Made by a program: the position numbers and the translations under genes | Notes under the pieces: generated by a model | Told to the model about the DNA's origin: nothing | Database searches by the model: none | The model's input: the letters and a program-made list of their open reading frames with translations, nothing else | In this document: positions 9,860-18,383 of the stretch, piece by piece | Layout of the letters: every line of letters starts with the position of its first letter | How positions within the stretch are numbered: the first letter of the stretch is position 1 | Assembly (NCBI RefSeq): GCF_000379765.1 | Contig: NZ_KB903447.1 | Span: 43,855-107,854, forward strand | Direction: 5' to 3' | DNA from: Flexithrix dorotheae DSM 6795 | GTDB lineage: Bacteria; Bacteroidota; Bacteroidia; Cytophagales; Flammeovirgaceae | DNA length: 64,000 nucleotides

Positions 9860-10859
9860 ATGTTTCTCCTAATTCCAAAGCTTGGTTTACAGGTAATACA
9901 CTCTCTGAGCAGGATGGATTTTTTAAAGAAGAAGCCGCTACACAAACACCCAATTTTAAGGCATCCCTTAAATTCCAGTTATCATGCAAACCAAATAATA
10001 CTCCTGACGCAAAAGCATCTCCTGCGCCTGCTGTGCCACTTATTTGATCCGGAGGAACCTGAACTTTTCCCTGAAATATGGCATCCTGACCTTTCCCCAA
10101 TGCTAAAACACCGTCAGGTGTATGAAGGAAAATATATTTATTCACGCCAAACTCCAACAATGCCCAAGCTGTTTTTACCATAGCCTGCTTATCAATTTTA
10201 CCCTCTTTTTCTGTAGGAATTTCGGTAATTCGGGAAGCTTCATATTCATTTACAAATAAATAATCTACGTAAGGAAGAGAAGCCGGAACAACTTTGGAAA
10301 AGCGGTCACTATTTTCACTTACAATATCTACAGAGGTTTCAATGTTTCTCCTTTGCAATCCTTGTAGAACCAAAGCTGCATTGGTTAAATTATGATCAGT
10401 AACTTCATCCAGCTTGTCCAGCAGCAGTAAATAACCCAAATGGAATATCTTACAATTGAGTTGGTCCAGGGGAAAATGATCAACATCAAGCAGGGCATTT
10501 GCCCCTCTGTAATGAAAAAATGTTCGCCTTCCTGAGGCTTTGGATGTCATCACATCGGTATAGGAAGTTCCGAGTTGGTTATTCCTCCATAAAAAATCAG
10601 TTCCGATTTTATGTTTTTTGCAATCCTCTAGGATAAGGTCTCCCTCTGTATCATTTCCCAACATGCCTACTCCCAGAAGTGGGAATTCCGCTCCCATTCT
10701 GGATAAATTCTTCAGCAAATTATATGGAGCTCCTCCATTGGAAACCGATTCTTCAAGTATGTTACACAAGCCATCCTGGTGGGGAAAATCATTTATTATT
10801 TTGTTTTTGTCGAGAATCCAGTTTCCACCTGCTGTAATGCCATTTTTTTCCATTTTCAA
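9840..10859 (-). CDS. PfkB-family sugar kinase
   Basis: A 339-residue cytoplasmic kinase of the ribokinase/PfkB fold, of usual length for the family. The N-terminal substrate region has the GG-containing motif (SNGGAPYNLLKNLSRMG), and the C-terminal signature GTAGAGDAF places the catalytic base at Asp281 next to the anion hole. Such enzymes phosphorylate ketoses, 2-keto-3-deoxygluconate, fructose or similar sugars; the exact substrate cannot be read here. It is last in the sugar-catabolic cluster, downstream of a D-lyxose-isomerase-like protein. An isomerase to kinase to aldolase order of reactions is plausible (inference). Confidence 0.9.
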   Translation of the reverse strand: MKMEKNGITAGGNWILDKNKIINDFPHQDGLCNILEESVSNGGAPYNLLKNLSRMGAEFPLLGVGMLGNDTEGDLILEDCKKHKIGTDFLWRNNQLGTSYTDVMTSKASGRRTFFHYRGANALLDVDHFPLDQLNCKIFHLGYLLLLDKLDEVTDHNLTNAALVLQGLQRRNIETSVDIVSENSDRFSKVVPASLPYVDYLFVNEYEASRITEIPTEKEGKIDKQAMVKTAWALLEFGVNKYIFLHTPDGVLALGKGQDAIFQGKVQVPPDQISGTAGAGDAFASGVLFGLHDNWNLRDALKLGVCVAASSLKNPSCSESVLPVNQALELGETFGYYNF

Positions 10860-10895
10860 ATTTGTTTTTTTAGGTTCAATTAAGCGTTGGGAACT

Positions 10896-11462
10896 CTATT
10901 CCTCACTAACTAATCTGACCATTCTGGGCTCATCCTCATCTATTTCGGAAAAGCGGCCAACATCCGGATTGATGAAAAAGTTGTCATTCAAATCATCATT
11001 TGCAGTTGAAACTTCTCCAATGATACATTCTTCAGATTCAGGATAAAATTCGTGATAAATTCCTGGAACAATCGTCAGCCGTTCTCCTGAATTCAGGTAA
11101 ATGATTTCTCCTGAAATGACATCAGACCACTCTCCGTTTATTTTTATTGAAAATGAATCCTTGTTACTTTCCGGCTTTCCTTTCCAAACCTGAATCGCGA
11201 GTTTTCCGGTTCTAACAATAATATCTTCTTTCTTCTTTGCATGGCAATGAGCGGGTGTTACCTGACCTTTTTTGGCATACATGAGCTTTTCGCAATATTC
11301 ATTTTCTTCCGCCAGATTCACCAATACTAACCCCGTTTTGCTGAAATCCCCAAGACCAAAGTCAGTTACATCCCATTTTGGGTTCGGTGGTAATGTCCAT
11401 CCGTTGGCTTCAAAAAACATTGTAGCTTCACGAACCACCTGATTAATGGATGATCTTTTCAT
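10896..11462 (-). CDS. Cupin sugar isomerase, D-lyxose ketol-isomerase family
   Basis: A 188-residue single-domain cupin. The metal-binding motifs are visible: HCHAKKKEDI near residues 97-106 (His, His, Glu ligands) and PGIYHEFYPE around 131-140 (His ligand). This arrangement matches the D-lyxose/D-mannose isomerase (LyxI-type) family, which interconverts aldoses and ketoses with a divalent metal. It lies 36 bases upstream of the PfkB kinase and is probably cotranscribed with it. A 239-base gap with a hairpin separates it from the dehydrogenase upstream. The real substrate may be another sugar with lyxo or manno configuration released by the nearby polysaccharide locus. Confidence 0.8.
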   Translation of the reverse strand: MKRSSINQVVREATMFFEANGWTLPPNPKWDVTDFGLGDFSKTGLVLVNLAEENEYCEKLMYAKKGQVTPAHCHAKKKEDIIVRTGKLAIQVWKGKPESNKDSFSIKINGEWSDVISGEIIYLNSGERLTIVPGIYHEFYPESEECIIGEVSTANDDLNDNFFINPDVGRFSEIDEDEPRMVRLVSEE

Positions 11463-11521
11463 TTCTTTTGATTTAAAACTTTTCTGTTTTTAACATTTTA
11501 AGGTAATCCTAAAATACAGAT

Positions 11522-11548
11522 ACAGGATCAGCGTGTTCGTGATCCTGT
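11522..11548 (-). terminator. Hairpin between dehydrogenase and isomerase genes
   Basis: Nine-bp perfect arms (ACAGGATCA with TGATCCTGT) around a nine-base loop lie in the 239-base gap inside the sugar-catabolic cluster. On the minus strand a T-containing tract follows. It could terminate or attenuate transcription between the first two and last two genes, or be an mRNA processing site. Confidence 0.45.
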
Positions 11549-11701
11549 GTTCAATTTAGCAATTTATTGTAATGCGAAATCTCTCAAAAGAGAAGTCCCC
11601 GCTAGGAAATTGCCAATTTAGGATGCTGAGGACCATAAGGTGTTTTAACCAGTAATTTTTGAATAATAGAGAATTATGCCTGTATAAAAACTAAGACTCC
11701 C

Positions 11702-12826
11702 TTAAAATCCAATCACTTTATTTTCTTTGGCAGATTCCAGGGCAGCATTAAAAATTTTATGGCTCAATAATGCCTCCTCTGGTGTTGCACAACCAAACTT
11801 TTCTCCTAATTTCCCTTCTCTTTCCAAAAAATAAGCCCCTAGCATTTGTTGAAAACAATCCGGAAAACCTGGTTCAAATATTCCTCCGGTGATGGAAGGA
11901 ATAACTGATTGAAAACCTAAATCTTCCTGTTGCCAAACCTGTGCTTTTTCCTCCTGCTTAAATGTCCACAAAGTTTTGGGAGCTTTAGTACTGTACTTCA
12001 CTGCTCCTTCAGTTCCAATTACTTCAATAAACCAGGTATTGGTTTCGGATGGGGCAATTCTTTTCATCTCCAGGGTCATTGGGACGGTATAATCTTCTTG
12101 GGCAATTGTGGTATGCAAGATAGCATTATCCCAGGTATCACAGTCCGCGGTCCCTCCTTTTCCATCAGGTCGTGTCTTTACAATTTTCTGTAGGTTGGCA
12201 TATACGGATTCTGGCTTAAATCCCATTCTAAATGGAAGGTGAACCGCATGCATACCCAAATCCCCCATAACTCCGATTTCCCCACAGAATTTTGTCATTC
12301 GTTTCCAGTTAATCGGTTTATTAAAATTCAAATCACTGGAATGATGAAACCCTGATTTTACTTCAAGTAAATGACCAAGTTTTCCTGAATTGACATAGTC
12401 TAATACCCGCTGAGGACCAGGAAGAAAAGGAAATTCTGAACTGCACCTCACAAACCTGCCAGTTTCCTTAATCTTTTCAATTATAGTTTCACAAGCATTT
12501 TCATCAATTCCAAAAGGTTTTTCTGCAATTAAATCTTTGCCTGCTTCAAGTACATCGATATAAATTTGTTCGTGTAAATTATGCGGAACCGCTACATAGA
12601 CCACATCTATTTTAGAGTCATTCAACAATTCCTTATAATTGTTGGTAAAAACTTCAATAGTTCCTACCTGTCTGTACCAGTCAAAAATGGATTCATTTAA
12701 ATCACAAAGTCCATATAAAACTGGTTTTACGGGCATATCAAGCAAAGCAAACCATCTGCCGAATGCGCTTGCAGCTTCTCTACCCATCAGTCCTCCACCG
12801 ATTATTCCAACTTTTACTTCTTTCAT
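11702..12826 (-). CDS. Gfo/Idh/MocA-family NAD(P)-dependent oxidoreductase
   Basis: 374 residues, normal for the family. The N-terminus carries the Rossmann nucleotide-binding motif (VGIIGGGLMG). The EKPFG motif near residues 98-102 supplies the conserved Lys, and a GDLGMHAVH segment near 190 holds the usual catalytic His. Members oxidise or epimerise sugars, inositols and uronates using NAD(P). The start ATG overlaps the stop of the aldolase gene, so the two are translationally coupled in one operon. It probably oxidises or reduces a monosaccharide before isomerisation and aldol cleavage; substrate unknown. Confidence 0.9.
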   Translation of the reverse strand: MKEVKVGIIGGGLMGREAASAFGRWFALLDMPVKPVLYGLCDLNESIFDWYRQVGTIEVFTNNYKELLNDSKIDVVYVAVPHNLHEQIYIDVLEAGKDLIAEKPFGIDENACETIIEKIKETGRFVRCSSEFPFLPGPQRVLDYVNSGKLGHLLEVKSGFHHSSDLNFNKPINWKRMTKFCGEIGVMGDLGMHAVHLPFRMGFKPESVYANLQKIVKTRPDGKGGTADCDTWDNAILHTTIAQEDYTVPMTLEMKRIAPSETNTWFIEVIGTEGAVKYSTKAPKTLWTFKQEEKAQVWQQEDLGFQSVIPSITGGIFEPGFPDCFQQMLGAYFLEREGKLGEKFGCATPEEALLSHKIFNAALESAKENKVIGF

Positions 12827-13656
12827 TATTTTAAAAATTTAGCTGCTTCTTTTGCTGTGGCATTTTCGTGAACGATAGCCATTAAAGCTTTGGTAATTCC
12901 TGAAGGATTTTCGTGTTGAATCACATTTCTTCCATATACAATCCCTGAAGCCCCTTGTTTCATAAGTTCTTCAGTTCTGTTTAATATTTCCTCATCAGAA
13001 GCTCTGCCTCCTCCCCTTACCAATACCGGAACATCTCCAGCTACCTCAATTACCTTGTGGTAAATGGTAACATCATCAGTGGGGTCTGCTTTAATAATAT
13101 CAGCTCCTAATTCCACAGCCTGTCGAACCAAGGGCAATATTTTTTCCTCATCCCCATCTACCATATAGCCTCCTTTTTCCTCATTTGGCTGGAAAACCAA
13201 TGGTTCTATCATCATAGGCATGCCCAAAGCTTCAGAAGCAGGTTTTAATCGCAAAATATTCTCGATGCATTGTTGGGTAACCTCAGGTGCCCCTGGTATT
13301 TGAAATAAATTAACACACATACAAGCAGCATCATTCCTCACAGCCTGCTCTACACAATCTTCCAACATCAGGCTAAAAGCAGCTTTAGGAAGAGACTTTC
13401 CATACACATTCGCAACGTCAGTTCTTAAAACTAAAGCAGGTTTTTCCTTTCCGGGAATTCTTTGGAGGTATTTCGCCTGACCTACAGTTAGTTGAACTGC
13501 ATCGGGCCCTGCTTTCACCACTACCTTTATGGCACTCTCCAAATCCTCAATTCCTTTTAGAAATCCAAATTCATTAAAAAAACCATGATCTATGGCCACA
13601 TCAAAACATTTGTTGGATTTGGCATTAAATAATCTATTAATTCTGTATTGCTTCAT
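12826..13656 (-). CDS. Class I aldolase, FbaB/LsrF-type
   Basis: 276 residues, a TIM-barrel Schiff-base aldolase related to archaeal-type class I fructose-bisphosphate aldolase and LsrF. The probable Schiff-base lysine is Lys189 in GADIIKADPTDD. The phosphate-binding end of the barrel is seen in VLVRGGGRAS and GIVYGRNVIQ. It is the first gene of the sugar-catabolic operon and faces the GntR regulator across a 96-base region with two operators, one lying 7 bases upstream of this start codon. It should cleave or transfer from a phosphorylated ketose, releasing dihydroxyacetone phosphate or a similar unit (inference). Confidence 0.85.
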   Translation of the reverse strand: MKQYRINRLFNAKSNKCFDVAIDHGFFNEFGFLKGIEDLESAIKVVVKAGPDAVQLTVGQAKYLQRIPGKEKPALVLRTDVANVYGKSLPKAAFSLMLEDCVEQAVRNDAACMCVNLFQIPGAPEVTQQCIENILRLKPASEALGMPMMIEPLVFQPNEEKGGYMVDGDEEKILPLVRQAVELGADIIKADPTDDVTIYHKVIEVAGDVPVLVRGGGRASDEEILNRTEELMKQGASGIVYGRNVIQHENPSGITKALMAIVHENATAKEAAKFLK

Positions 13657-13663
13657 GATATTC

Positions 13664-13675
13664 TTGTAATTACAA
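13664..13675. promoter_or_regulatory. GntR/HutC-type operator half of a pair (aldolase side)
   Basis: A perfect 12-bp palindrome, TTGTAATTACAA, ends 7 bases upstream of the aldolase start codon. The same core is in the site at 13726-13745, also 7 bases from its gene. The sequence type matches HutC-subfamily operators (TTGTATATACAA-like). Confidence 0.75.
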
Positions 13676-13725
13676 ATTATTCCTATTTAATTTGGTAATA
13701 ATAATATGAGCAATACTAAAAAAAA

Positions 13726-13745
13726 TAACTTGTAATTACAAGTTA
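13726..13745. promoter_or_regulatory. GntR/HutC-type operator, perfect 20-bp palindrome
   Basis: TAACTTGTAATTACAAGTTA is its own reverse complement. It ends 7 bases before the regulator ATG, and its centre is 66 bases from the centre of the aldolase-side site. It probably mediates autoregulation and joint repression of both transcripts. Confidence 0.8.
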
Positions 13746-13752
13746 AAAAATT

Positions 13753-14457
13753 ATGAACAAGCCTAAACACCAATTATTATACGAAAAACTCAAGGATCTC
13801 ATTGAAAACGGGACTTATAAACCCGGAGATTACCTCCCTTCTGAAAACCAGCTTTGTCAATCTTTTGATACGGCCAGACCCACTGTAAGACAAGCTCTGC
13901 TTTCCTTGGAGAATGAAGGGCTTATTAAAAGGTATCAGGGAAAAGGAAGTATAGTACAATCCTTAAAAAAAGGAATTGGAATTTTATCTATAGAAGGAAC
14001 CACTTTAGGATTTCAGGGAAAGGAACTAACCACGGAAATTATCATGAAGCCAACATGGCAACAATTTCCAAAACCATTTTGGTTTTCACTTTCCTCTACC
14101 GAAATAGATGCTGGCTGTATAGTACTTGAAAGGTTGAGAAAAGTGGAGGGAAAACCTATTTTATTTGAAACTACTTATCTCCCAAACATCAACCTGCCAG
14201 GCTTTACCAGAAGAAATTTGACAAACAAATCTCTTTTCAAGATTTTGACTGAAAATTACAATATTAAAATTTTAGGCGGTGTTCAAAAATTCTGGGCTCA
14301 ACGTCCAGAACAAAAAACCAGAGATTTATTAGAAGTAAACAAAGAGGTTCCTCTTCTTCATTTAAAAAGGAAAATAGAAACCAACAGATTTGGTTTCTAT
14401 ATTTACTCTTCCCTTTATTGTAATACCCAGGAATTCTTTCTTGAAGGAAGATTTTAA
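13753..14457 (+). CDS. GntR-family (HutC subfamily) transcriptional regulator
   Basis: 234 residues. The N-terminal winged helix (residues ~6-70, with GDYLPSENQL and the recognition segment ARPTVRQALLSLENEGLI) is typical of GntR regulators. The C-terminal part (~90-230) has the UTRA ligand-binding fold, including an RLR.VEGKPI..E.TYLP segment. It is divergent from the aldolase-dehydrogenase operon, with a perfect palindrome before each gene, so it almost certainly represses that operon and itself until a sugar or sugar-phosphate inducer binds. The inducer is unknown. Confidence 0.9.
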   Translation: MNKPKHQLLYEKLKDLIENGTYKPGDYLPSENQLCQSFDTARPTVRQALLSLENEGLIKRYQGKGSIVQSLKKGIGILSIEGTTLGFQGKELTTEIIMKPTWQQFPKPFWFSLSSTEIDAGCIVLERLRKVEGKPILFETTYLPNINLPGFTRRNLTNKSLFKILTENYNIKILGGVQKFWAQRPEQKTRDLLEVNKEVPLLHLKRKIETNRFGFYIYSSLYCNTQEFFLEGRF

Positions 14458-14552
14458 GTAGAATAATTTATCAAGGGTTTAAGAAATAATGTTATTGAAC
14501 AGCATTACTCCTTTTCACCTTTGGGAAACCTGGTAAACAATCAGGAAAGCCT

Positions 14553-14912
14553 TTACAAGGTAATTATTCTGCATTTTTCAAATTTAACTTCCTCAAATGA
14601 CTCAAAAGTCCACTCACTCAGAGCTTTCAATACAGGAAGAAGTGCGATTCCTTTGTCTGACAATGAATATTCCACTCTTGGAGGAATTTCAGCATACTTT
14701 TTTCGAATAATTAATCCATCCGCTTCAAGCTCCTTTAACTGATCGGTAAGCACTTTTTTAGAAATTGTAGGCGTAAACATCAAAAGTTTTCCAAAGCGCA
14801 TACTGCCATTTGCCAACAGGTAAATAATTATAGGTTTCCATTTCCCGCCAATGATGTTCATGGCATGTACTAAGGAACACATATTTGGATTATCAATGAC
14901 TTTTCTTCCCAT
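14553..14912 (-). CDS. HxlR-family transcriptional regulator
   Basis: 119 residues with the characteristic IGGKWKPIIIYLL segment, the winged helix (MRFGKLLMFTPTISKKVLTD and QLKELEADGLI) and the YSLSDKG motif. HxlR proteins often sense electrophiles or redox stress through a cysteine; Cys12 near the N-terminus is a candidate. It is divergent from the flavodoxin-fold reductase and peroxiredoxin genes, which it likely controls from the 108-base shared promoter region. It is convergent with the GntR gene. Confidence 0.9.
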   Translation of the reverse strand: MGRKVIDNPNMCSLVHAMNIIGGKWKPIIIYLLANGSMRFGKLLMFTPTISKKVLTDQLKELEADGLIIRKKYAEIPPRVEYSLSDKGIALLPVLKALSEWTFESFEEVKFEKCRIITL

Positions 14913-14969
14913 AAGTTACTTTTTGGTTACCACTTTTTTGAGTGTTTAAAAGAATAATAGTATCAAATT

Positions 14970-14987
14970 TAAACTATTATTAGTTTA
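14970..14987. promoter_or_regulatory. Inverted repeat, candidate HxlR operator
   Basis: TAAACTA and TAGTTTA arms are separated by TTAT, in the region between the divergent HxlR regulator and the reductase gene. The position and symmetry fit an operator for the regulator, or an overlap with the reductase promoter. Confidence 0.45.
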
Positions 14988-15020
14988 TTTGCTAAACAAA
15001 TAGACAATAAAAAATAAAGC

Positions 15021-15614
15021 ATGAAAAAAATATTCATTCTAAACGGACATCAGTATTACCCTTTTGCTGAAGGAAAACTAAATAAAGGGTTAGTTGAAAA
15101 AGCGACTCAGTTACTTGAAGAATCAGGTTTTGAAGTCAAAACCACTATCACCGAGCAAGATTATGAGGTGGAAGAAGAATTGGAAAAATTTCTATGGAGT
15201 GATGTGGTCTTTCTTCAAACACCATTGAACTGGATGGGAGTAACCTGGAGTTTTAAAAAATACCTGGATGAAGTCCTAACTGCCGGAATGATGGGCAAAA
15301 TGTCGAATGGTGATGGAAGAAATGCTGAATCTCCTAAAAAAAATTATGGTTTGGGAGGATTGCTTAATGGAAATTATATGCTTTCTGTAACTGCTAATGC
15401 ACCCAAGGAAGCTTTTAATAACCCGGATGAAAAATTCTTTAATGGCAAAAGCGAGGACGATTTATTACTTCCCATGCACATGAATTTTAAATGGTTTGGA
15501 CTAAACCCTCTCAAAACTTTTTTTGCTTATGATGTGATGAAAAATCCTGAAGTGGAAAATGATTTTATCCGATTTGAAAAACATATTAAAGAAGAATTAA
15601 TTCAAAAGGTTTAA
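15021..15614 (+). CDS. Flavodoxin-fold NAD(P)H quinone reductase, MdaB-like
   Basis: 197 residues of the flavodoxin-2 / NAD(P)H dehydrogenase (quinone) family. It starts with KKIFILNGHQYYPFAEGKLN, the FMN phosphate-binding loop region, and has the LQTPLNWMGV motif typical of MdaB-type enzymes. These reduce quinones by two electrons using FAD or FMN and protect against redox cycling. It is divergent from the HxlR regulator and only three bases upstream of the peroxiredoxin-like gene, forming an oxidative or electrophile-stress operon. Cytoplasmic, no signal peptide. Confidence 0.85.
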   Translation: MKKIFILNGHQYYPFAEGKLNKGLVEKATQLLEESGFEVKTTITEQDYEVEEELEKFLWSDVVFLQTPLNWMGVTWSFKKYLDEVLTAGMMGKMSNGDGRNAESPKKNYGLGGLLNGNYMLSVTANAPKEAFNNPDEKFFNGKSEDDLLLPMHMNFKWFGLNPLKTFFAYDVMKNPEVENDFIRFEKHIKEELIQKV

Positions 15615-15617
15615 ATA

Positions 15618-16265
15618 ATGAAATTACAACAAAGTCTTGATAAATTAAAAGAGAAGATTGAAGGAAAAATGCCTTCCGAATATGTGGAAATCATGCACCA
15701 GTCTACCAGAGATTTGGAAGCTTCGGGCATTGGAGATCAGATATTAAAGGAAGGTGAACCTGCTCCTGAATTTTCTCTGGTAAATCAAAAAGGGGAAGTT
15801 ATTTCAAGTAAAAATTTATTGAAAGAAGGCTTATTGGTCATTACCTTTTACCGAGGGGTATGGTGTCCTTATTGTAATACAGATTTGGCCAATTTAAAAC
15901 GCTATACCGCTCAGTTAAATAAGTTGGGGGCAACAATGGTAAGTATATCCCCGCAATTACCAAAATATAACCAGCAAATTGTCGAACAACAGGGATTAAA
16001 TTTTGATTTACTAAGTGACAGAGGAAATGAAATTGCTTCGAGGTTTGGCTTGCAATGGAAAATGGTTGATCCCCTTAAATCCTTGTACAATGAAAAATTC
16101 ACCATCAGCCTGCCAAATTATAATGGAGATGATTCATGGACTTTACCCGTTCCGGCTCGCTTTATAATAGGTAAAGATGGGATAATCAAATATGCAGAAT
16201 ATTCTGTTGACTATACTAAAAGACCGGATCCTGAAGTATTAATTGAAGCCATAAAATCACTATAA
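15618..16265 (+). CDS. Peroxiredoxin-like (AhpC/TSA, thioredoxin-fold) protein
   Basis: 215 residues. The thioredoxin-fold AhpC/TSA domain covers ~45-210, with the active-site segment YRGVWCPYCN around residues 79-88 containing a CPYC pair. A helical N-terminal extension of about 40 residues is usual for this bacterial subgroup. It probably reduces peroxides or disulfides in the cytoplasm. It lies between the quinone reductase and the bestrophin gene with gaps of 3-4 bases, so all three are likely cotranscribed. Confidence 0.85.
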   Translation: MKLQQSLDKLKEKIEGKMPSEYVEIMHQSTRDLEASGIGDQILKEGEPAPEFSLVNQKGEVISSKNLLKEGLLVITFYRGVWCPYCNTDLANLKRYTAQLNKLGATMVSISPQLPKYNQQIVEQQGLNFDLLSDRGNEIASRFGLQWKMVDPLKSLYNEKFTISLPNYNGDDSWTLPVPARFIIGKDGIIKYAEYSVDYTKRPDPEVLIEAIKSL

Positions 16266-16269
16266 GCTA

Positions 16270-17352
16270 ATGTATGCTAAGCGGAATTATTCATTAAAAA
16301 TAATGTTGTTATGGACACGTAGAAACATTTATAAGTTCATCATCATTTCTACCATTCCAACGGTTTTATACGTAGTTTTCGATTGGAAATTCATCCATTT
16401 GCCCTGGTTTCCATTAGCCATGGTAGGTAGTGCATTGGCGTTTATTGTAGGCTTTAAAAATAATGCTTCATATGGGCGCTTATGGGAAGCACGAAAAGTT
16501 TGGGGAGGCATTGTAAATGCTTCCCGTTCTTTTACTATAATGGTTAATGATTTTATAACCCACGAACACACCATAGTAAGTCGAACTGACCTTGACCTTT
16601 CCAGGATCAGAAAAGAAATAATCATGCGCCACATTGCCTGGATGACAGCATTAAGACATGCCTTAAGAGCCCCGAGAGGATGGGAAATGTCTAATGTCAA
16701 CAGCTCCGACATTGAATACATGAAAGATGTTAAAATTAACGAACGCATATATTCATTGGAAGATGAACTTCAAGGTTATTTGTCACCATCAGAACAAACC
16801 TACATTTTAAGCAAAAAAAACAAGCCTGCTGCCTGTTTAAATCTGCAATCCAAACAATTGAGAACCCTGAAAGAGAGTGGATATATTTGGGAATTTTCCT
16901 TTTTAGAAATGGAACGGTTAATTACGGAATTTTTCACCCTTCAGGGGAAATTGGAACGGATTAAAAATTTCCCATATCCGAGACAATTTGCCACTTTAAA
17001 CCTGTTCTTTATTTGGATTTTTATTCTGCTTTTGCCTTTTGGAACTATAAATGTATTTGATGAGATTGGTATGAAAATATTGGAGAGTTATGATACCCCA
17101 CCATGGTATATTGAAATTATCAGACAGGGATTTGTGTGGCTGGCAATCCCCTTTAGCGTGATCGTTTCATGGATTTTTCATACAATGGAACGTATTGGAG
17201 AAGTTTCAGAGAATCCTTTTGAAGGAATTGCCAATGATGTACCGATTACCACTATGTCAAGAGGAATAGAAATTGACATCCGTGAAATGATTGATGATGA
17301 CCCAACAAAAATTCCACCTCCAATTCCAGAACAAAAAGGTATCCAGATGTAG
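16270..17352 (+). CDS. Bestrophin-family membrane protein (anion channel)
   Basis: 360 residues with membrane segments near residues 17-60 and again around 240-320. Family markers include FVGFKNNASYGRLWEARKVWGG-type sequence after the second segment (AFIVGFKNNASYGRLWEAR), a central soluble helical part, and GEVSENPFEGIANDVPIT near the C-terminus. Bacterial bestrophins form pentameric ion channels in the inner membrane; here the ion selectivity is unknown. It starts four bases after the peroxiredoxin-like gene, so it belongs to the same transcript. The Pro-rich C-terminal tail is probably disordered. Confidence 0.9.
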   Translation: MYAKRNYSLKIMLLWTRRNIYKFIIISTIPTVLYVVFDWKFIHLPWFPLAMVGSALAFIVGFKNNASYGRLWEARKVWGGIVNASRSFTIMVNDFITHEHTIVSRTDLDLSRIRKEIIMRHIAWMTALRHALRAPRGWEMSNVNSSDIEYMKDVKINERIYSLEDELQGYLSPSEQTYILSKKNKPAACLNLQSKQLRTLKESGYIWEFSFLEMERLITEFFTLQGKLERIKNFPYPRQFATLNLFFIWIFILLLPFGTINVFDEIGMKILESYDTPPWYIEIIRQGFVWLAIPFSVIVSWIFHTMERIGEVSENPFEGIANDVPITTMSRGIEIDIREMIDDDPTKIPPPIPEQKGIQM

Positions 17353-17438
17353 ATCTCTGATTATATATTTGGAGTTCAGAATTAAAGACAAACCGGAGTG
17401 GAAAAAGGGTTTGTTTTTCACCAATAAACAAAACACCA

Positions 17439-18275
17439 TTGATCGTAACAGAAAATTTCAAGTATGAAGATATTACAGGTTTTAAATTTGGAAAACTTCC
17501 ATTTGGTAAACCTAAAATGTTTTCACACATTTACTTTATTGATGGACTGTTGATAGACACCGGGCATAGCAGAATGAGAAAACAGATTGTCGCTAAAACG
17601 CAAAACCTGGGAATAGAACAGATATTTATCACTCATCATCACGAAGACCACTCTGGAAATATTCAGGTATTGCGTGAAAATTTCCAATGTGACATCTTTG
17701 CTTCAACACTATGCTGCTCAATAATGAAGTCTCCTCCAAAATTGAGCTTTGTGCAATACTTGCTTTGGGGAAACAGAGAATCTCAAAATGACTTGCTGCC
17801 CAAGGATGACTATATTGAGACCAATCATTTCAGGTTTAAAATAATTCCTATCCCCGGTCATGCTTCAGATATGGTTGCTCTATATGAAGAAAACAGACAA
17901 TGGTTATTTTCGGCAGATTTATACGTAAATTCCTACATTGGCTACTTCCTTAAAGACGAAAGCATCGCAACCCAAATTAATTCTATAAAATCAATTCTGG
18001 AACTTGAATTTAAAGCGCTACTTTGCAGCCATAACCCGCAGCTAATTAATGGCAAACAAAAATTAAGGGACAAGCTTAGCTTTTTGGAAAATTTCTTTTC
18101 TCAGGTTTCCATCTTAAGTGAGAAGGGCTGTTCTGTTGACGAAATTTTTAAAAGACTAAAACTTAAAGAGTACCACATTATTAAATTCTTATCTAATGGA
18201 AACTTGTCAAAGACTAATATGATTAAATCTGTAATTAGAGATTTAAAAAATCAAAAACCGACATTTGTGAATTAG
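17439..18275 (+). CDS. Metallo-beta-lactamase-fold hydrolase
   Basis: 278 residues with the metal-binding motif HHHEDHSGN near residues 67-75, a later His in PIPGHASD and Asp in LFSADLYV, the ligand set of glyoxalase II-like hydrolases. The first available start is TTG at 17439; no ATG exists upstream in frame before the stop at 17358, and the sequence after the TTG fits the family start. A C-terminal helical wing (~205-278) resembles members acting on thioesters or nucleic acids. It is probably the last gene of the redox module; substrate unknown. Confidence 0.8.
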   Translation: MIVTENFKYEDITGFKFGKLPFGKPKMFSHIYFIDGLLIDTGHSRMRKQIVAKTQNLGIEQIFITHHHEDHSGNIQVLRENFQCDIFASTLCCSIMKSPPKLSFVQYLLWGNRESQNDLLPKDDYIETNHFRFKIIPIPGHASDMVALYEENRQWLFSADLYVNSYIGYFLKDESIATQINSIKSILELEFKALLCSHNPQLINGKQKLRDKLSFLENFFSQVSILSEKGCSVDEIFKRLKLKEYHIIKFLSNGNLSKTNMIKSVIRDLKNQKPTFVN

Positions 18276-18383
18276 AAAAACCCCATTTTTTTACAAAAAA
18301 AGGGAAAAATAAAAAACGCCATTGCCTGAAATTTTTCAATACATCGGGGTAAATATTTTTCCCTCTTTTGAGAAAAAACCGGG

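Noticed and set aside
9815..10183. A 122-codon plus-strand frame antisense to the kinase gene
   Set aside because: It is a shadow of a well-supported PfkB gene and has low-complexity His/Leu-rich content.
18282..18304. Possible hairpin CCC-A-T7 / A7-GGG between the convergent genes at 18275 and 18384
   Set aside because: The stem is mostly A-T pairs with a bulge, too weak to call a terminator in this AT-rich stretch.
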